Shown here piece after piece: positions 1-7,052 of a stretch of 64,000 nucleotides of DNA. Source of the stretch: Lachnospiraceae bacterium (GTDB lineage: Bacteria; Bacillota; Clostridia; Lachnospirales; Lachnospiraceae); contig JAFRSH010000004.1 in NCBI GenBank assembly GCA_017427685.1, positions 57,943-121,942 of the forward strand, read 5' to 3'. Within the stretch, counting starts at the first letter, position 1, and each line of letters begins with the position of its first letter. The notes beneath the pieces are model-generated. The model did not search any database. It was not told the DNA's origin and saw only the letters and a program-made list of their open reading frames with translations. The position numbers and the translations under genes are program-made.

Positions 1-330
1 TACATCAAGATCTGCGACGAACTCGGTATTTCGGCGCTCGTCGAGACACATGACGAAGCGGAAGTGAAGGACGCAGTGAGTGTCGGAGCGAGGATAATCG
101 GAGTCAACAACCGCAACCTCAAGGACTTCTCCGTGGACACCGGCAACAGCCGCAGGCTCCGCGAACTTGTTCCCGCAGGCACGATCTTCGTTTCGGAGAG
201 CGGTGTGAAGACCGCAGAAGATGTCAAGGGACTTCGCGATATGGGCGCTGACGCGGTACTTGTAGGCGAGACTCTTATGAGAGCAGAAGATAAGAAAGCG
301 AAACTGGCGGAACTTAAAAGTCTTCTGTGA
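1..330 (+). CDS. trpC: Indole-3-glycerol phosphate synthase, C-terminal part
   Basis: This is the 3' end of trpC; the start lies before the window. The enzyme closes the ring of carboxyphenylaminodeoxyribulose phosphate to give indole-3-glycerol phosphate, in the cytoplasm. The frame is open from base 1. The visible residues cover the last strands of the TIM barrel: LVETHDEAE, the IIGVNNRNL substrate-binding strand, FVSESGVKT with the phosphate-binding region, and DAVLVGETLMRA near the end. It is followed by trpF, trpB and trpA on the same strand, as expected for a tryptophan operon. No terminator is seen before trpF. Confidence 0.95.
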   Translation, partial: YIKICDELGISALVETHDEAEVKDAVSVGARIIGVNNRNLKDFSVDTGNSRRLRELVPAGTIFVSESGVKTAEDVKGLRDMGADAVLVGETLMRAEDKKAKLAELKSLL

Positions 331-410
331 GAGCATATTTCGAAGCAGCACATGATAGGTGGATGTGATACGCGCTGGTAAAACATGCGAAACAGATAAC
401 AGGACAGTAT

Positions 411-1040
411 ATGACAAAAGTTAAATTCTGCGGGCTCAGAAGGCCGGAAGATATTGAGGCTGTGAATGAACTCGGTGTCGATTACGCGGGCTTCGTGTTC
501 GCGAAGAAGAGTAAGCGCTTCGTCGACCCCGAGACGGCCCGGAAGTTAAAGAACATGCTGGATCCCGGGATCACGGCAGTCGGTGTCTTCGTCGATGAGA
601 GCCCCGAAGTTGTTGCCGGGCTTGTAAATGAAGGGATCATAGACGTTCCTCAGCTTCACGGCAGTGAGGATGACGCCTATATAGCACGGCTCAGGGAACT
701 GCTCAACCCGGAAGCCTGTGGTACAGGCGGTATGCGAGGTCAAATAATAAAGGCCTTCAAGATCGCATCCGAAGAGGATGTGCGAAGAGCTGCAAAAAGC
801 ACTGCCGACATGATCCTTCTTGATTCGGGAGCCGGTAGCGGTAAGGAGTTCGACTGGACGCTCATAGGAAGCGTGGGACGCCCCTTCTTCCTCGCAGGCG
901 GACTTGATGCGGACAACGCACGGAAGGCGATCGAAGAGCTTGAACCATATGCGCTGGATGTAAGCTCCGGTATCGAAACGGACGGATTCAAGGATAAAGA
1001 GAAGATGACTTTGTTTATGAAGAATATAAATAGAAAGTGA
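411..1040 (+). CDS. trpF: Phosphoribosylanthranilate isomerase
   Basis: This 209-residue TIM-barrel enzyme carries out the Amadori rearrangement of phosphoribosylanthranilate. The N-terminal [11 protein letters not shown] carries the catalytic cysteine region, and [13 protein letters not shown] and [10 protein letters not shown] are the phosphate-binding parts near the C-terminus, followed by DVSSGIE. The length is normal for the family. It begins 80 bases after trpC, with a weak AGGA-type ribosome site, and ends 7 bases before trpB, so it is translated within the trp operon. Confidence 0.95.
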   Translation: MTKVKFCGLRRPEDIEAVNELGVDYAGFVFAKKSKRFVDPETARKLKNMLDPGITAVGVFVDESPEVVAGLVNEGIIDVPQLHGSEDDAYIARLRELLNPEACGTGGMRGQIIKAFKIASEEDVRRAAKSTADMILLDSGAGSGKEFDWTLIGSVGRPFFLAGGLDADNARKAIEELEPYALDVSSGIETDGFKDKEKMTLFMKNINRK

Positions 1041-1047
1041 GAACACC

Positions 1048-2238
1048 ATGACAAACCCTAAAGGAAGATTCGGGATACACGGCGGACAGTACATCCCCGA
1101 GACACTTATGAACGCCGTCATTGAGCTTGAAGAGGCGTATGAGAAGTACAAGAACGATCCGGAATTCAACAAGGAGCTCACAGCTCTTCTTAATGATTAC
1201 GCAGGACGTCCTTCGAGGCTCTACTATGCCGAGAAGATGACCCGTGACCTCGGCGGAGCCAAGATCTACTTAAAGCGTGAGGACCTTAACCATACAGGTG
1301 CGCACAAGATCAACAACGTGCTCGGACAGGCGCTCCTTGCGAAGAAGATGGGCAAGACCCGTCTGATCGCCGAGACCGGTGCCGGACAGCACGGAGTTGC
1401 TACCGCTACGGCAGCAGCACTTATGGGCATGGAGTGCGTCGTCTTCATGGGCGAGGAGGACACCATCCGTCAGGCTCTCAATGTTTACCGCATGAAGCTT
1501 CTCGGAGCAACTGTTGTGCCTGTTAAGACAGGTACCGCAACTCTTAAGGATGCCGTTTCGGAGGCGATGAGAGAGTGGACTTCGAGGATCGACGACACGC
1601 ATTACTGCCTCGGTTCTGTTATGGGACCTCATCCCTTCCCCACGATCGTTCGTGATTTCCAGGCTGTTATCAGTCATGAGATCAAGATGCAGATGCTTGA
1701 GAAGGAGGGCAGACTTCCCGATGCAGTCATCGCATGTGTAGGCGGCGGATCGAACGCGATCGGAAGCTTCTATCATTTCATTGAAGACAAGAATGTCAGA
1801 CTCATTGGATGCGAGGCAGCCGGAAGAGGAATCGATACATTTGAAACCGCGGCAACGATAGCCACAGGAAAGCTCGGGATCTTCCACGGCATGAAGTCTT
1901 ACTTCTGCCAGGACAGCGACGGTCAGATCGCTCCCGTTTATTCGATCTCCGCAGGACTTGATTATCCTGGTGTCGGACCCGAGCATGCGAACCTGCATGA
2001 TACCGGAAGAGCAGAGTACGTGCCCGTTACCGATGAAGAGGCGGTAGAGGCTTTTGAGTATCTTGCTAAGACAGAAGGTATTATCGCTGCGATCGAGTCA
2101 TCACACGCGGTAGCTCATGCGATCAAGCTCGCACCCACACTTTCACCTGAGAAGATCATCGTTATCACCATCTCGGGAAGAGGAGACAAGGACTGCGCAG
2201 CTATCGCACGCTACAGAGGGGAAAACATCTCTGAGTGA
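1048..2238 (+). CDS. trpB: Tryptophan synthase beta chain
   Basis: This PLP enzyme of 396 residues condenses indole with serine to make tryptophan and works as an alpha2-beta2 complex with TrpA. It opens with [15 protein letters not shown]. The PLP lysine is in [10 protein letters not shown], the [10 protein letters not shown] segment binds the substrate carboxylate, and the phosphate loop is [10 protein letters not shown]. The length is that of TrpB1. The last codons (RGENISE) lie inside a repeated element that continues to the trpA start, so the 3' end of this gene and the trpA ribosome site share that element. Confidence 0.97.
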   Translation: MTNPKGRFGIHGGQYIPETLMNAVIELEEAYEKYKNDPEFNKELTALLNDYAGRPSRLYYAEKMTRDLGGAKIYLKREDLNHTGAHKINNVLGQALLAKKMGKTRLIAETGAGQHGVATATAAALMGMECVVFMGEEDTIRQALNVYRMKLLGATVVPVKTGTATLKDAVSEAMREWTSRIDDTHYCLGSVMGPHPFPTIVRDFQAVISHEIKMQMLEKEGRLPDAVIACVGGGSNAIGSFYHFIEDKNVRLIGCEAAGRGIDTFETAATIATGKLGIFHGMKSYFCQDSDGQIAPVYSISAGLDYPGVGPEHANLHDTGRAEYVPVTDEEAVEAFEYLAKTEGIIAAIESSHAVAHAIKLAPTLSPEKIIVITISGRGDKDCAAIARYRGENISE

Positions 2239-2296
2239 AGATTTGGGCAAGGAAACGCATGCCGCATAACGGCATGCAAAGAGGGGAGAACATCCA
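2217..2296 (+). repeat. Dispersed structured element, copy before trpA
   Basis: This block runs from the last trpB codons to the trpA start. It shares its order of motifs with 17411-17511 in front of a lipoprotein gene: GGGGAAAACATC, then GAGTGAAGATTTGGGCAAGG, AAACGC, a hairpin, then GCAAAGA. The hairpin pairs 2257-2264 with 2270-2277 (8 bp, loop CATAA). At stem position 7 this copy has a C-G pair where the other copy has T-A. The GAGGGGAG at 2281-2288 serves as the trpA ribosome site. It matches no riboswitch class that I can name. Confidence 0.6.
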
Positions 2297-3072
2297 TGAA
2301 TAGAATTAAAAACGCATTTGAAAATAAAAAGGCCTTCATCGCATTTATCACGTGCGGTGATCCGGATCTTGAGACTACCGCCAAGGTGGTCAGAGAAGCG
2401 GCTAAGAACGGTGCCGACCTTATTGAGCTTGGTATCCCTTTCTCGGATCCCACGGCTGAAGGCCCTGTGATCCAGGGAGCGAACTTGAGAGCTCTTTCGG
2501 GCGGGGTTAAGACCGACATGATCTTTGATCTGGTTAAGGAACTGAGAACTGACGTTACTATCCCGATGGTGTTCATGACATACGCGAACGTAGTGTTCTC
2601 GTACGGTGCCGAGAAGTTCATCGGTAAGTGCAGTGAAGTCGGGATCGACGGGATCATCCTTCCCGACCTTCCGTTTGAGGAAAAGGATGAATTCGCACCG
2701 ATCTGTAAAAAGTATGACGTGAGCCTTATCTCGCTCATCGCGCCCACTTCGGCGGGACGTATCGCAATGATCGCCAAAGAGGCGGAGGGCTTCATTTATA
2801 TCGTATCCAGTCTCGGTGTTACCGGCATGAGAAGTGAGATCAAGACCGATCTAGATTCGATCGTGAAGGTCGTTCGTGAGAACACCAAGGTTCCCTGCGC
2901 GATCGGATTCGGAATCTCAAGACCCGAGCAGGCAGCTAACGCAGCACGTGTTTCGGACGGCGCGATCGTAGGTTCCGCCATCGTCAAGATCATCGAGCAG
3001 TACGGCAGAGACGCTGCTCCTCATGTAGGAGAGTACGTAAAGTCCATGAAGGATGCCGTCGCAAGTGTGTAA
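2296..3072 (+). CDS. trpA: Tryptophan synthase alpha chain
   Basis: This 258-residue TIM-barrel subunit cleaves indole-3-glycerol phosphate and passes indole to TrpB. Visible motifs are FITCGDPDLE, LIELGIPFSDPTAEGPVIQ with the catalytic glutamate and aspartate, GIDGIILPDLPFEE, and FGISRPEQA with the phosphate site. It starts at ATG 2296 behind a GAGGGGAG site at 2281-2288. It is the last gene of the trp operon; its stop codon falls inside the start of the direct repeat that carries a terminator-like hairpin. Confidence 0.96.
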   Translation: MNRIKNAFENKKAFIAFITCGDPDLETTAKVVREAAKNGADLIELGIPFSDPTAEGPVIQGANLRALSGGVKTDMIFDLVKELRTDVTIPMVFMTYANVVFSYGAEKFIGKCSEVGIDGIILPDLPFEEKDEFAPICKKYDVSLISLIAPTSAGRIAMIAKEAEGFIYIVSSLGVTGMRSEIKTDLDSIVKVVRENTKVPCAIGFGISRPEQAANAARVSDGAIVGSAIVKIIEQYGRDAAPHVGEYVKSMKDAVASV

Positions 3073-3093
3073 AAAATTTAGCGTATTGATCCG

Positions 3094-3121
3094 GACGCAG
3101 GGCTGACCGCCCTGCGTCTTA
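3094..3121 (+). terminator. Terminator-like hairpin after trpA
   Basis: GACGCAGGGC (3094-3103) pairs perfectly with GCCCTGCGTC (3109-3118) around a TGACC loop. Only TT-A follows, so the U-tract is weak. Its place behind the last trp gene suggests operon termination. The same stem recurs at 4405-4429, and with compensatory changes at 5287-5311. Confidence 0.6.
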
Positions 3122-3232
3122 CGTTGTGCGCAAACTCTGAGCTGATTGTGATTTATGAAAGAATATGGCAATTATGATAAAATATGGTAAAATATGAAAG
3201 AATATGATAATTATGGTGAAATATGAAAGAAA

Positions 3233-3261
3233 TTGATAATTATGAAAGAATATGTTATCAT
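3233..3261 (+). promoter_or_regulatory. Candidate sigma-A promoter of the ATPase gene
   Basis: TTGATA (3233-3238) and TATCAT (3256-3261) are separated by 17 bases; each has five of six consensus bases. It lies in the last units of the AT-rich array, so a protein binding the array would affect it. A start site near 3268 would leave a leader of about 55 bases before the ATPase. Confidence 0.55.
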
Positions 3262-3267
3262 AGCGAT

Positions 3268-3307
3268 ATGAAACAGTGGCGAGAAAAAAGACGCGGGTAG
3301 GACCCGC
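3268..3307 (+). other. Possible leader peptide with hairpin before the ATPase
   Basis: An ATG at 3268 opens a ten-codon frame (MKQWREKRRG, stop TAG at 3298-3300). The stop lies in a small hairpin pairing GCGGGT (3293-3298) with ACCCGC (3302-3307). There is no clear ribosome site, and the predicted transcript would start almost at the ATG, so translation would be leaderless. It may be chance. Confidence 0.2.
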
Positions 3308-3322
3308 ATTTAAAGAGAGGAC

Positions 3323-4366
3323 ATGCAAGTGAAAAAAGACAACCCCTTTACTCTTACTTTCGGTAGGAAGCCAAACGAATACATAAATCGTTACGAGAGT
3401 CTTGATGCGATTGTCAGCACCTTCGAGGCCGAAAACCCTGTCAGCCAGGCAATAATGATAGAAGGAGTTCGCGGAAGCGGAAAGACTGTCCTTATGACTG
3501 CTGCACAAAAGGAGCTGGCTGCAAAGAAGAATTGGGTTACTGTGGATCTTAATTCTACCGAAAACCTGATTGAGGATCTTGCTATGAGGCTTTCAAACGA
3601 GTTTAAAAGACCTACGTCCGCTATTAAATCGGGCTTTAGCGTCTCTGTCGGAGGTTTTGGTGTCGGGATTAATGGAGGTGAAGCACCAAACGAAATTGGC
3701 ATTATTGAGGAGATGCTCCGACATCTTGCAGATAAGAAAAAGAAGTTGCTTATCACCATTGATGAGGTTCAACATAACAAGTACATGCGCTCTTTCGCAA
3801 GTGAGTTTCAGATCCTCATAAGAAAAAACTACCCGGTATATCTGCTTATGACGGGATTGTATGAAAATATATATGCAATTCAAAATGATCCGGCTCTTAC
3901 GTTTTTGCTCAGAACGCCCAAGATCGTACTTGAACCGCTAAGCATAAATCAAATAACAAAGCAGTACAAGCGAATCTTTGATACCGATGATGAAACAGCC
4001 CGGAGGCTCGCAATCATAACCAAGGGATATGCATTCGCTTTTCAAGCGCTGGGACTTCTATATTATGAATATGGAGATGAATTACCATTTGAAAGGATAT
4101 TGTCGGATTTTGACGATATGCTGGATGATTTCGTATATAAAAAGATTTGGGAGTCTATGTCCGAACAGGACAAAAAAATAGCGCTGGCAATCGGCGAAAA
4201 CACAGCGAAAGTTCAATCAGTTTGTGAAAAAGTCGGGATGAATTCAACATCGTTTTCGAAATACCGTGACAGACTTATCAAAAGAGGGATTATTGAATCT
4301 TCGAAACACGGATATGTTTCGCTCGCGCTCCCCAGATTCGCTAATATCATCACATCATATACATAA
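3323..4366 (+). CDS. AAA-type ATPase with C-terminal winged helix
   Basis: This protein of 347 residues resembles the AAA_16/'archaeal ATPase' group. A Walker A motif GVRGSGKT lies near residue 50. A glycine-rich insert (SGFSVSVGGFGVGING) follows near residue 105, and a Walker B LLITIDEVQ near residue 145. LLMTGLYENI follows as a sensor-like strand. The last 60 residues (VQSVCEKVGMNSTSFSKYRDRLIKRGIIE) look like a winged helix, so DNA binding is plausible. It has its own promoter candidate and is flanked by long direct repeats. It is visibly more AT-rich than the trp genes. Such ATPases are often orphan genes in Clostridia and the function is unknown; I infer a mobile or selfish unit from the repeats, not from the protein. 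Confidence 0.8.
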   Translation: MQVKKDNPFTLTFGRKPNEYINRYESLDAIVSTFEAENPVSQAIMIEGVRGSGKTVLMTAAQKELAAKKNWVTVDLNSTENLIEDLAMRLSNEFKRPTSAIKSGFSVSVGGFGVGINGGEAPNEIGIIEEMLRHLADKKKKLLITIDEVQHNKYMRSFASEFQILIRKNYPVYLLMTGLYENIYAIQNDPALTFLLRTPKIVLEPLSINQITKQYKRIFDTDDETARRLAIITKGYAFAFQALGLLYYEYGDELPFERILSDFDDMLDDFVYKKIWESMSEQDKKIALAIGENTAKVQSVCEKVGMNSTSFSKYRDRLIKRGIIESSKHGYVSLALPRFANIITSYT

Positions 4367-4373
4367 CATAAAA

Positions 4374-4566
4374 TAGTGTGTGAAAAGTTTAGCGTATTGA
4401 TCCGGACGCAGGGCTGACCGCCCTGCGTCTTAAGTTGCGCACAAACTATGAGCTGATTGTGGTTTATGAAAGAATATGGCAATTATGAAATATGATGAAA
4501 TATGGTAAAAATATGAAAGAATATGACAATTATGGAGAAATATGAAGGAAATAGATAATTATGAAG
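4374..4566 (+). repeat. Direct repeat, copy B, downstream of the ATPase
   Basis: This is the second copy of the block at 3064-3263. It has the same hairpin (4405-4429), the same AAACT.TGAGCTGATTGTG segment, and units ATGAAAGAATATGGCAATT at 4466, 4513 and 4542 (steps of 47 and 29, then 19 to the next gene's ATG at 4561). A few extra bases lie between the first two units. The end of the last unit, ATAATTATGAA, supplies the start codon of the next gene. Confidence 0.85.
4405..4431 (+). terminator. Terminator-like hairpin after the ATPase
   Basis: GACGCAGGGC (4405-4414) and GCCCTGCGTC (4420-4429) form a perfect 10-bp stem with a TGACC loop, followed by TTAAG. It is identical to the stem behind trpA and has a weak U-tract. 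Confidence 0.55.
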
Positions 4567-5196
4567 ACAGACTTTAATTTCAAATGGAAACCCAGGCAGA
4601 TCATAACCTGTTTCGTAGCAGTTTTCGGAATGGGTTTCTTTTTGTCGTTCCTTGTACTCTGCGACCTCGGAACTGATCCGGCAACGTTTATGAACCTCTC
4701 GGCGTCACGTGCCGTCGGGCTCAGCCTCGGAAACTGGCAGCTCATCATCAACATCGTTATGTTGGTCGTTGTACTGATCTTCAAAAGGTCGCTTATCGGT
4801 TACGGAACGATCTTTAACATGGTGCTTATCGGCTATTACGTGGACTTTTTTGACTGGATCTGGGGCAGGCTCCTTCCGGCCGACACCTTTACGACTCCGA
4901 TCAGCAGATGGGCGATATTCTTTGTGACCCTTTTCGGGTTTATCATTTCCGCGGCAGTTTACATCAATTCCGATATGGGTGTTGCGCCCTACGACGGGAT
5001 CCCTATCCTGATCGGCGAGAAGGTTGCAGGAGGGAAAAAGCTCCTCGCAATGACAGTCAGGATACTTTGGGATGCTGCTGCGATAGGTGCCGGTATTATT
5101 GCGGGCGGAGTCCCTGTTATCGGTGTGATCCTTATGGCAATCTTTTTAGGACCCGCAATCTCGCTTGTGGGAAAGCTTATGCGAAAAAACAGGTGA
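4561..5196 (+). CDS. YczE/YitT-like integral membrane protein
   Basis: This membrane protein of 211 residues has about five hydrophobic segments. It resembles the B. subtilis YczE family: an N-terminal IITCFVAVFGMGFFLSFLVL segment is followed by DLGTDPATFMN. A second copy of that pattern, INSDMGVAPYDGIPILIGEK, follows mid-protein, so the two halves look like an internal duplication. The transported or sensed substrate is unknown. An AAGGA site at 4545-4549 precedes ATG 4561 by 11 bases, and both site and start codon lie in the direct repeat. The gene is followed by a third, diverged copy of the repeat hairpin. Confidence 0.75.
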   Translation: MKTDFNFKWKPRQIITCFVAVFGMGFFLSFLVLCDLGTDPATFMNLSASRAVGLSLGNWQLIINIVMLVVVLIFKRSLIGYGTIFNMVLIGYYVDFFDWIWGRLLPADTFTTPISRWAIFFVTLFGFIISAAVYINSDMGVAPYDGIPILIGEKVAGGKKLLAMTVRILWDAAAIGAGIIAGGVPVIGVILMAIFLGPAISLVGKLMRKNR

Positions 5197-5276
5197 CTTC
5201 TGTTTTGTTCATATTGCACAAATCGCACCCCTGATTTTTGTGCAATATTCCAAGTATCATTTTAAGCAGCTGCATG

Positions 5277-5346
5277 TTATGATTCGGACGTAGGGTAAAC
5301 CACCCTACGTCTTATCGTTTCTGAGCGAATTGTTTGGGTTTTATGT
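5277..5346 (+). repeat. Diverged third copy of the repeat (hairpin part)
   Basis: TTATGATTCGGACGTAGGG and the following bases match the hairpin part of the two long repeats, including the downstream CTTATCGTTTCTGAGCGAATTG segment. The AT-rich array is missing. Within 5197-5536 I see only this block, a small GGGAG/CTCCC hairpin near 5356, a promoter and the nuclease ribosome site. Confidence 0.6.
5287..5313 (+). terminator. Terminator-like hairpin after the YczE-like gene
   Basis: GACGTAGGGT (5287-5296) pairs perfectly with ACCCTACGTC (5302-5311), loop AAACC. Compared with the stems at 3094 and 4405, two C-G pairs are changed to T-A on both arms. Such compensatory change suggests the stem itself is kept by selection. 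Confidence 0.6.
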
Positions 5347-5403
5347 GATTCTCAGGGAGAACGAAGCTCCCTTCAATTTCATTCCCTTTTCTCAGAGAGA
5401 TGC

Positions 5404-5432
5404 TTGTGGAATAACGATAGCGATATTATAAT
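5404..5432 (+). promoter_or_regulatory. Candidate promoter of the PD-(D/E)XK gene
   Basis: TTGTGG (5404-5409) and a perfect TATAAT (5427-5432) are spaced by 17 bases, about 100 bases before the start at 5537. The -35 matches only three of six positions. Confidence 0.45.
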
Positions 5433-5536
5433 GAACTTAGAATTATTGAAAGCTCCTCTTCTCAGTATTTCTACCGGCAAATCGCCTGTATCTCTTCGTT
5501 ATTCAAACTCTAAAAGTGATACGGAGGTTACAGTGT

Positions 5537-6544
5537 ATGACGAAAAAGCCGACAAGAGCAAGAAATCAGGAAAAGACAGGACCGGTCATAACGAAATGTG
5601 TGGTCGATTCCGAGAAAAAATGGGCAGATTCAACTATCTTTGACGATGTGTTCATGACACTTTGTGAGAGAATGCCTGAACTGCTGATACCGCTTATCAA
5701 CGAAGCTTTCGGAACGGATTATTCAGAAGATGAGAAGATTATAAAGCTACGGGACGAACATCATTTACAGAGAAACAAGATTATTACTGACGCTTATGTC
5801 GGGATCCGTGATCTTACATATCATATCGAATGTCAAAGCAATGATGACGATGTAATGGTCATTCGTATGTTCGAGTACGATACGGTCATCGCAATTGAAT
5901 CAAGAAAGTTGATAGACGGTGTGATAGAGATCGATTATCCGAGATCCTGTGTAGTATATCTGAAAGGTAAGGATGTCGATAAACACAGAGTGATTCTTCG
6001 CGTCAGATTTCCTGACGGTTTCGTATACGATTACAAACCGAAGGTGCTCGAAGTAGAATCATATGAGCTGGATGAGCTGTTCAAAAAGCACCTTTTGATG
6101 CTGTTACCGTTTTATTTGATCCGCTACGAAAAAATTATTAAACGTGATGATACGGAAGATCCTGAGTTTCAGATACTTATACAAGAAACCGGTAGTCTTA
6201 CGGAAAGGCTCACAGAACTAAGAGGAGAAAACAGAAACGAACTCTATGTTAATCTTGCGGGTTACATAAAACGAATTATAGAGTACTTGTGCAGAAGATC
6301 TGAAAACGTGAGAGAAAGGATGGCGAAGAGTATGGGCGGAAAGATTCTTGAATTACCGAGTGATATCCTTAAGGCAGAGGGCCGCCGAGAGGGCGAGACC
6401 ATTGGTGAAACAAAAGGTGAGACAAAGGCCTTGGCCGGTTTGGTACAGGATGGTATTATTGACGCCAAAACAGCAGCTAAGCGAATGGGAGTCAGTGTTA
6501 AGAAGTTTAAGGAAATGGCGGCGGCACAGTCGTTTATACTTTGA
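5537..6544 (+). CDS. PD-(D/E)XK nuclease family transposase (Rpn-like)
   Basis: This protein of 335 residues belongs to the widespread Firmicutes group related to RpnA-type recombination-promoting nucleases. The N-terminal FDDVFMTLCERMPELLIPLINEAFGTDY is typical of the family. The nuclease core is ITDAYVGI (aspartate) followed by YHIECQS (glutamate-x-glutamine in place of ExK). The C-terminus has a charged EGRREGETIGETKGETKA stretch and a small helical domain, GIIDAKTAAKRMGVSVKKF. I chose ATG 5537 because GGAGG at 5523-5527 is well spaced; an ATG at 5516 has no such site. These genes are often multicopy, and whether this copy moves is unknown. Confidence 0.8.
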   Translation: MTKKPTRARNQEKTGPVITKCVVDSEKKWADSTIFDDVFMTLCERMPELLIPLINEAFGTDYSEDEKIIKLRDEHHLQRNKIITDAYVGIRDLTYHIECQSNDDDVMVIRMFEYDTVIAIESRKLIDGVIEIDYPRSCVVYLKGKDVDKHRVILRVRFPDGFVYDYKPKVLEVESYELDELFKKHLLMLLPFYLIRYEKIIKRDDTEDPEFQILIQETGSLTERLTELRGENRNELYVNLAGYIKRIIEYLCRRSENVRERMAKSMGGKILELPSDILKAEGRREGETIGETKGETKALAGLVQDGIIDAKTAAKRMGVSVKKFKEMAAAQSFIL

Positions 6545-7052
6545 TTTTAGGGAGAACTTATTCCCAATAACAAAATGAACAAGGTGGCTTTGATACCAAG
6601 AAGGATCTCGCAGATGTACCGATGGGTATCAATGCAGCGGCATTCAAGAGCTTACCCTAGTCTTTAGTTGCGATGCTTTACTTCCCTGCGAGAATCAGAA
6701 ACCGTATTAAATTTTTTATTTATTCGGAACGGAGCGGGGTTAAAGAATGTTAAAGCCTAAAACGCGATGCGTTCAAGACCTTTATGTGAGAAGCTGAGAA
6801 AGGGACTCGAGGAATCCGAGAAGGTATAATAATTAGATAAAATTTTTTAAGCGCAACGCCTGTATACTACGCATACAGGCGTTGTTCTGTTATTGACATA
6901 ACAGAACAAACAATGCTTAGAAACCATTGTTTTGAAAGCAATGATGGTAACCGTGAGTACATTGAAGGTTTAGGGATTAGCATTCATACGACTTATTCTA
7001 CTCCTGAGGAATGTGCGGCTAATGGTTAATATTTTAAAGTAGGAGGTACTTT
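6545..7052 (+). other. 508-base gap with gene relics and hairpins
   Basis: No intact gene is supported here. A 28-codon open stretch (6574-6660, reading GGFDTKKDLADVPMGINAAA before its TAG) has coding-like composition but no start. A second frame, 6913-7029 (MLRNHCFES... ending PEECAANG), has an ATG but no ribosome site. Both look like remnants of lost genes that I cannot identify. Between them lie two strong hairpins at 6854-6909. The AGGAGG at 7041-7046 belongs to the next gene. Confidence 0.45.
6854..6890 (+). terminator. Terminator hairpin in the accessory gap
   Basis: CAACGCCTGTAT (6854-6865) pairs perfectly with ATACAGGCGTTG (6873-6884), 12 bp, followed by TTCTGTT and preceded by an AATTTTTTAA tract. 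It could act in both directions. A second perfect 12-bp inverted repeat (6882-6893 with 6898-6909, loop TGAC) overlaps its last three bases. Confidence 0.6.

Larger units (their letters stand above)
3064..3263 (+). repeat. Direct repeat, copy A, upstream of the ATPase
   Basis: The block starts over the trpA stop codon (AGTGTGTAAAAAATTTAGCG) and is repeated at 4374-4566 (AGTGTGTGAAAAGTTTAGCG). It contains a 10-bp hairpin followed by an AT-rich array. Four units related to ATGAAAGAATATGATAATT begin at 3155, 3194, 3223 and 3242, that is at steps of 39, 29 and 19 bases. The two copies enclose the ATPase gene, so the ATPase plus one copy looks like an inserted or duplicated unit. Confidence 0.85.

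Noticed and set aside
331..410. Attenuator or T-box between trpC and trpF
   Set aside because: The gap is only 80 bases, with no Trp-rich leader peptide, no terminator stem and no T-box sequence.
2217..2296. c-di-GMP (GEMM-I) riboswitch
   Set aside because: GGGCAA and GCAAAG are reminiscent, but the paired regions and tetraloop receptor order of GEMM-I are absent, and the copy starts inside trpB codons.
3155..3263. Possible CRISPR array in the AT-rich repeats
   Set aside because: Units are about 20 bases with unequal and partly overlapping spacing, there are no unique spacers of constant length, and no cas genes are near.
5404..5643. 79-codon frame overlapping the start of the PD-(D/E)XK gene
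   Set aside because: It covers the promoter and the first codons of a recognised gene in another frame and has no family resemblance.
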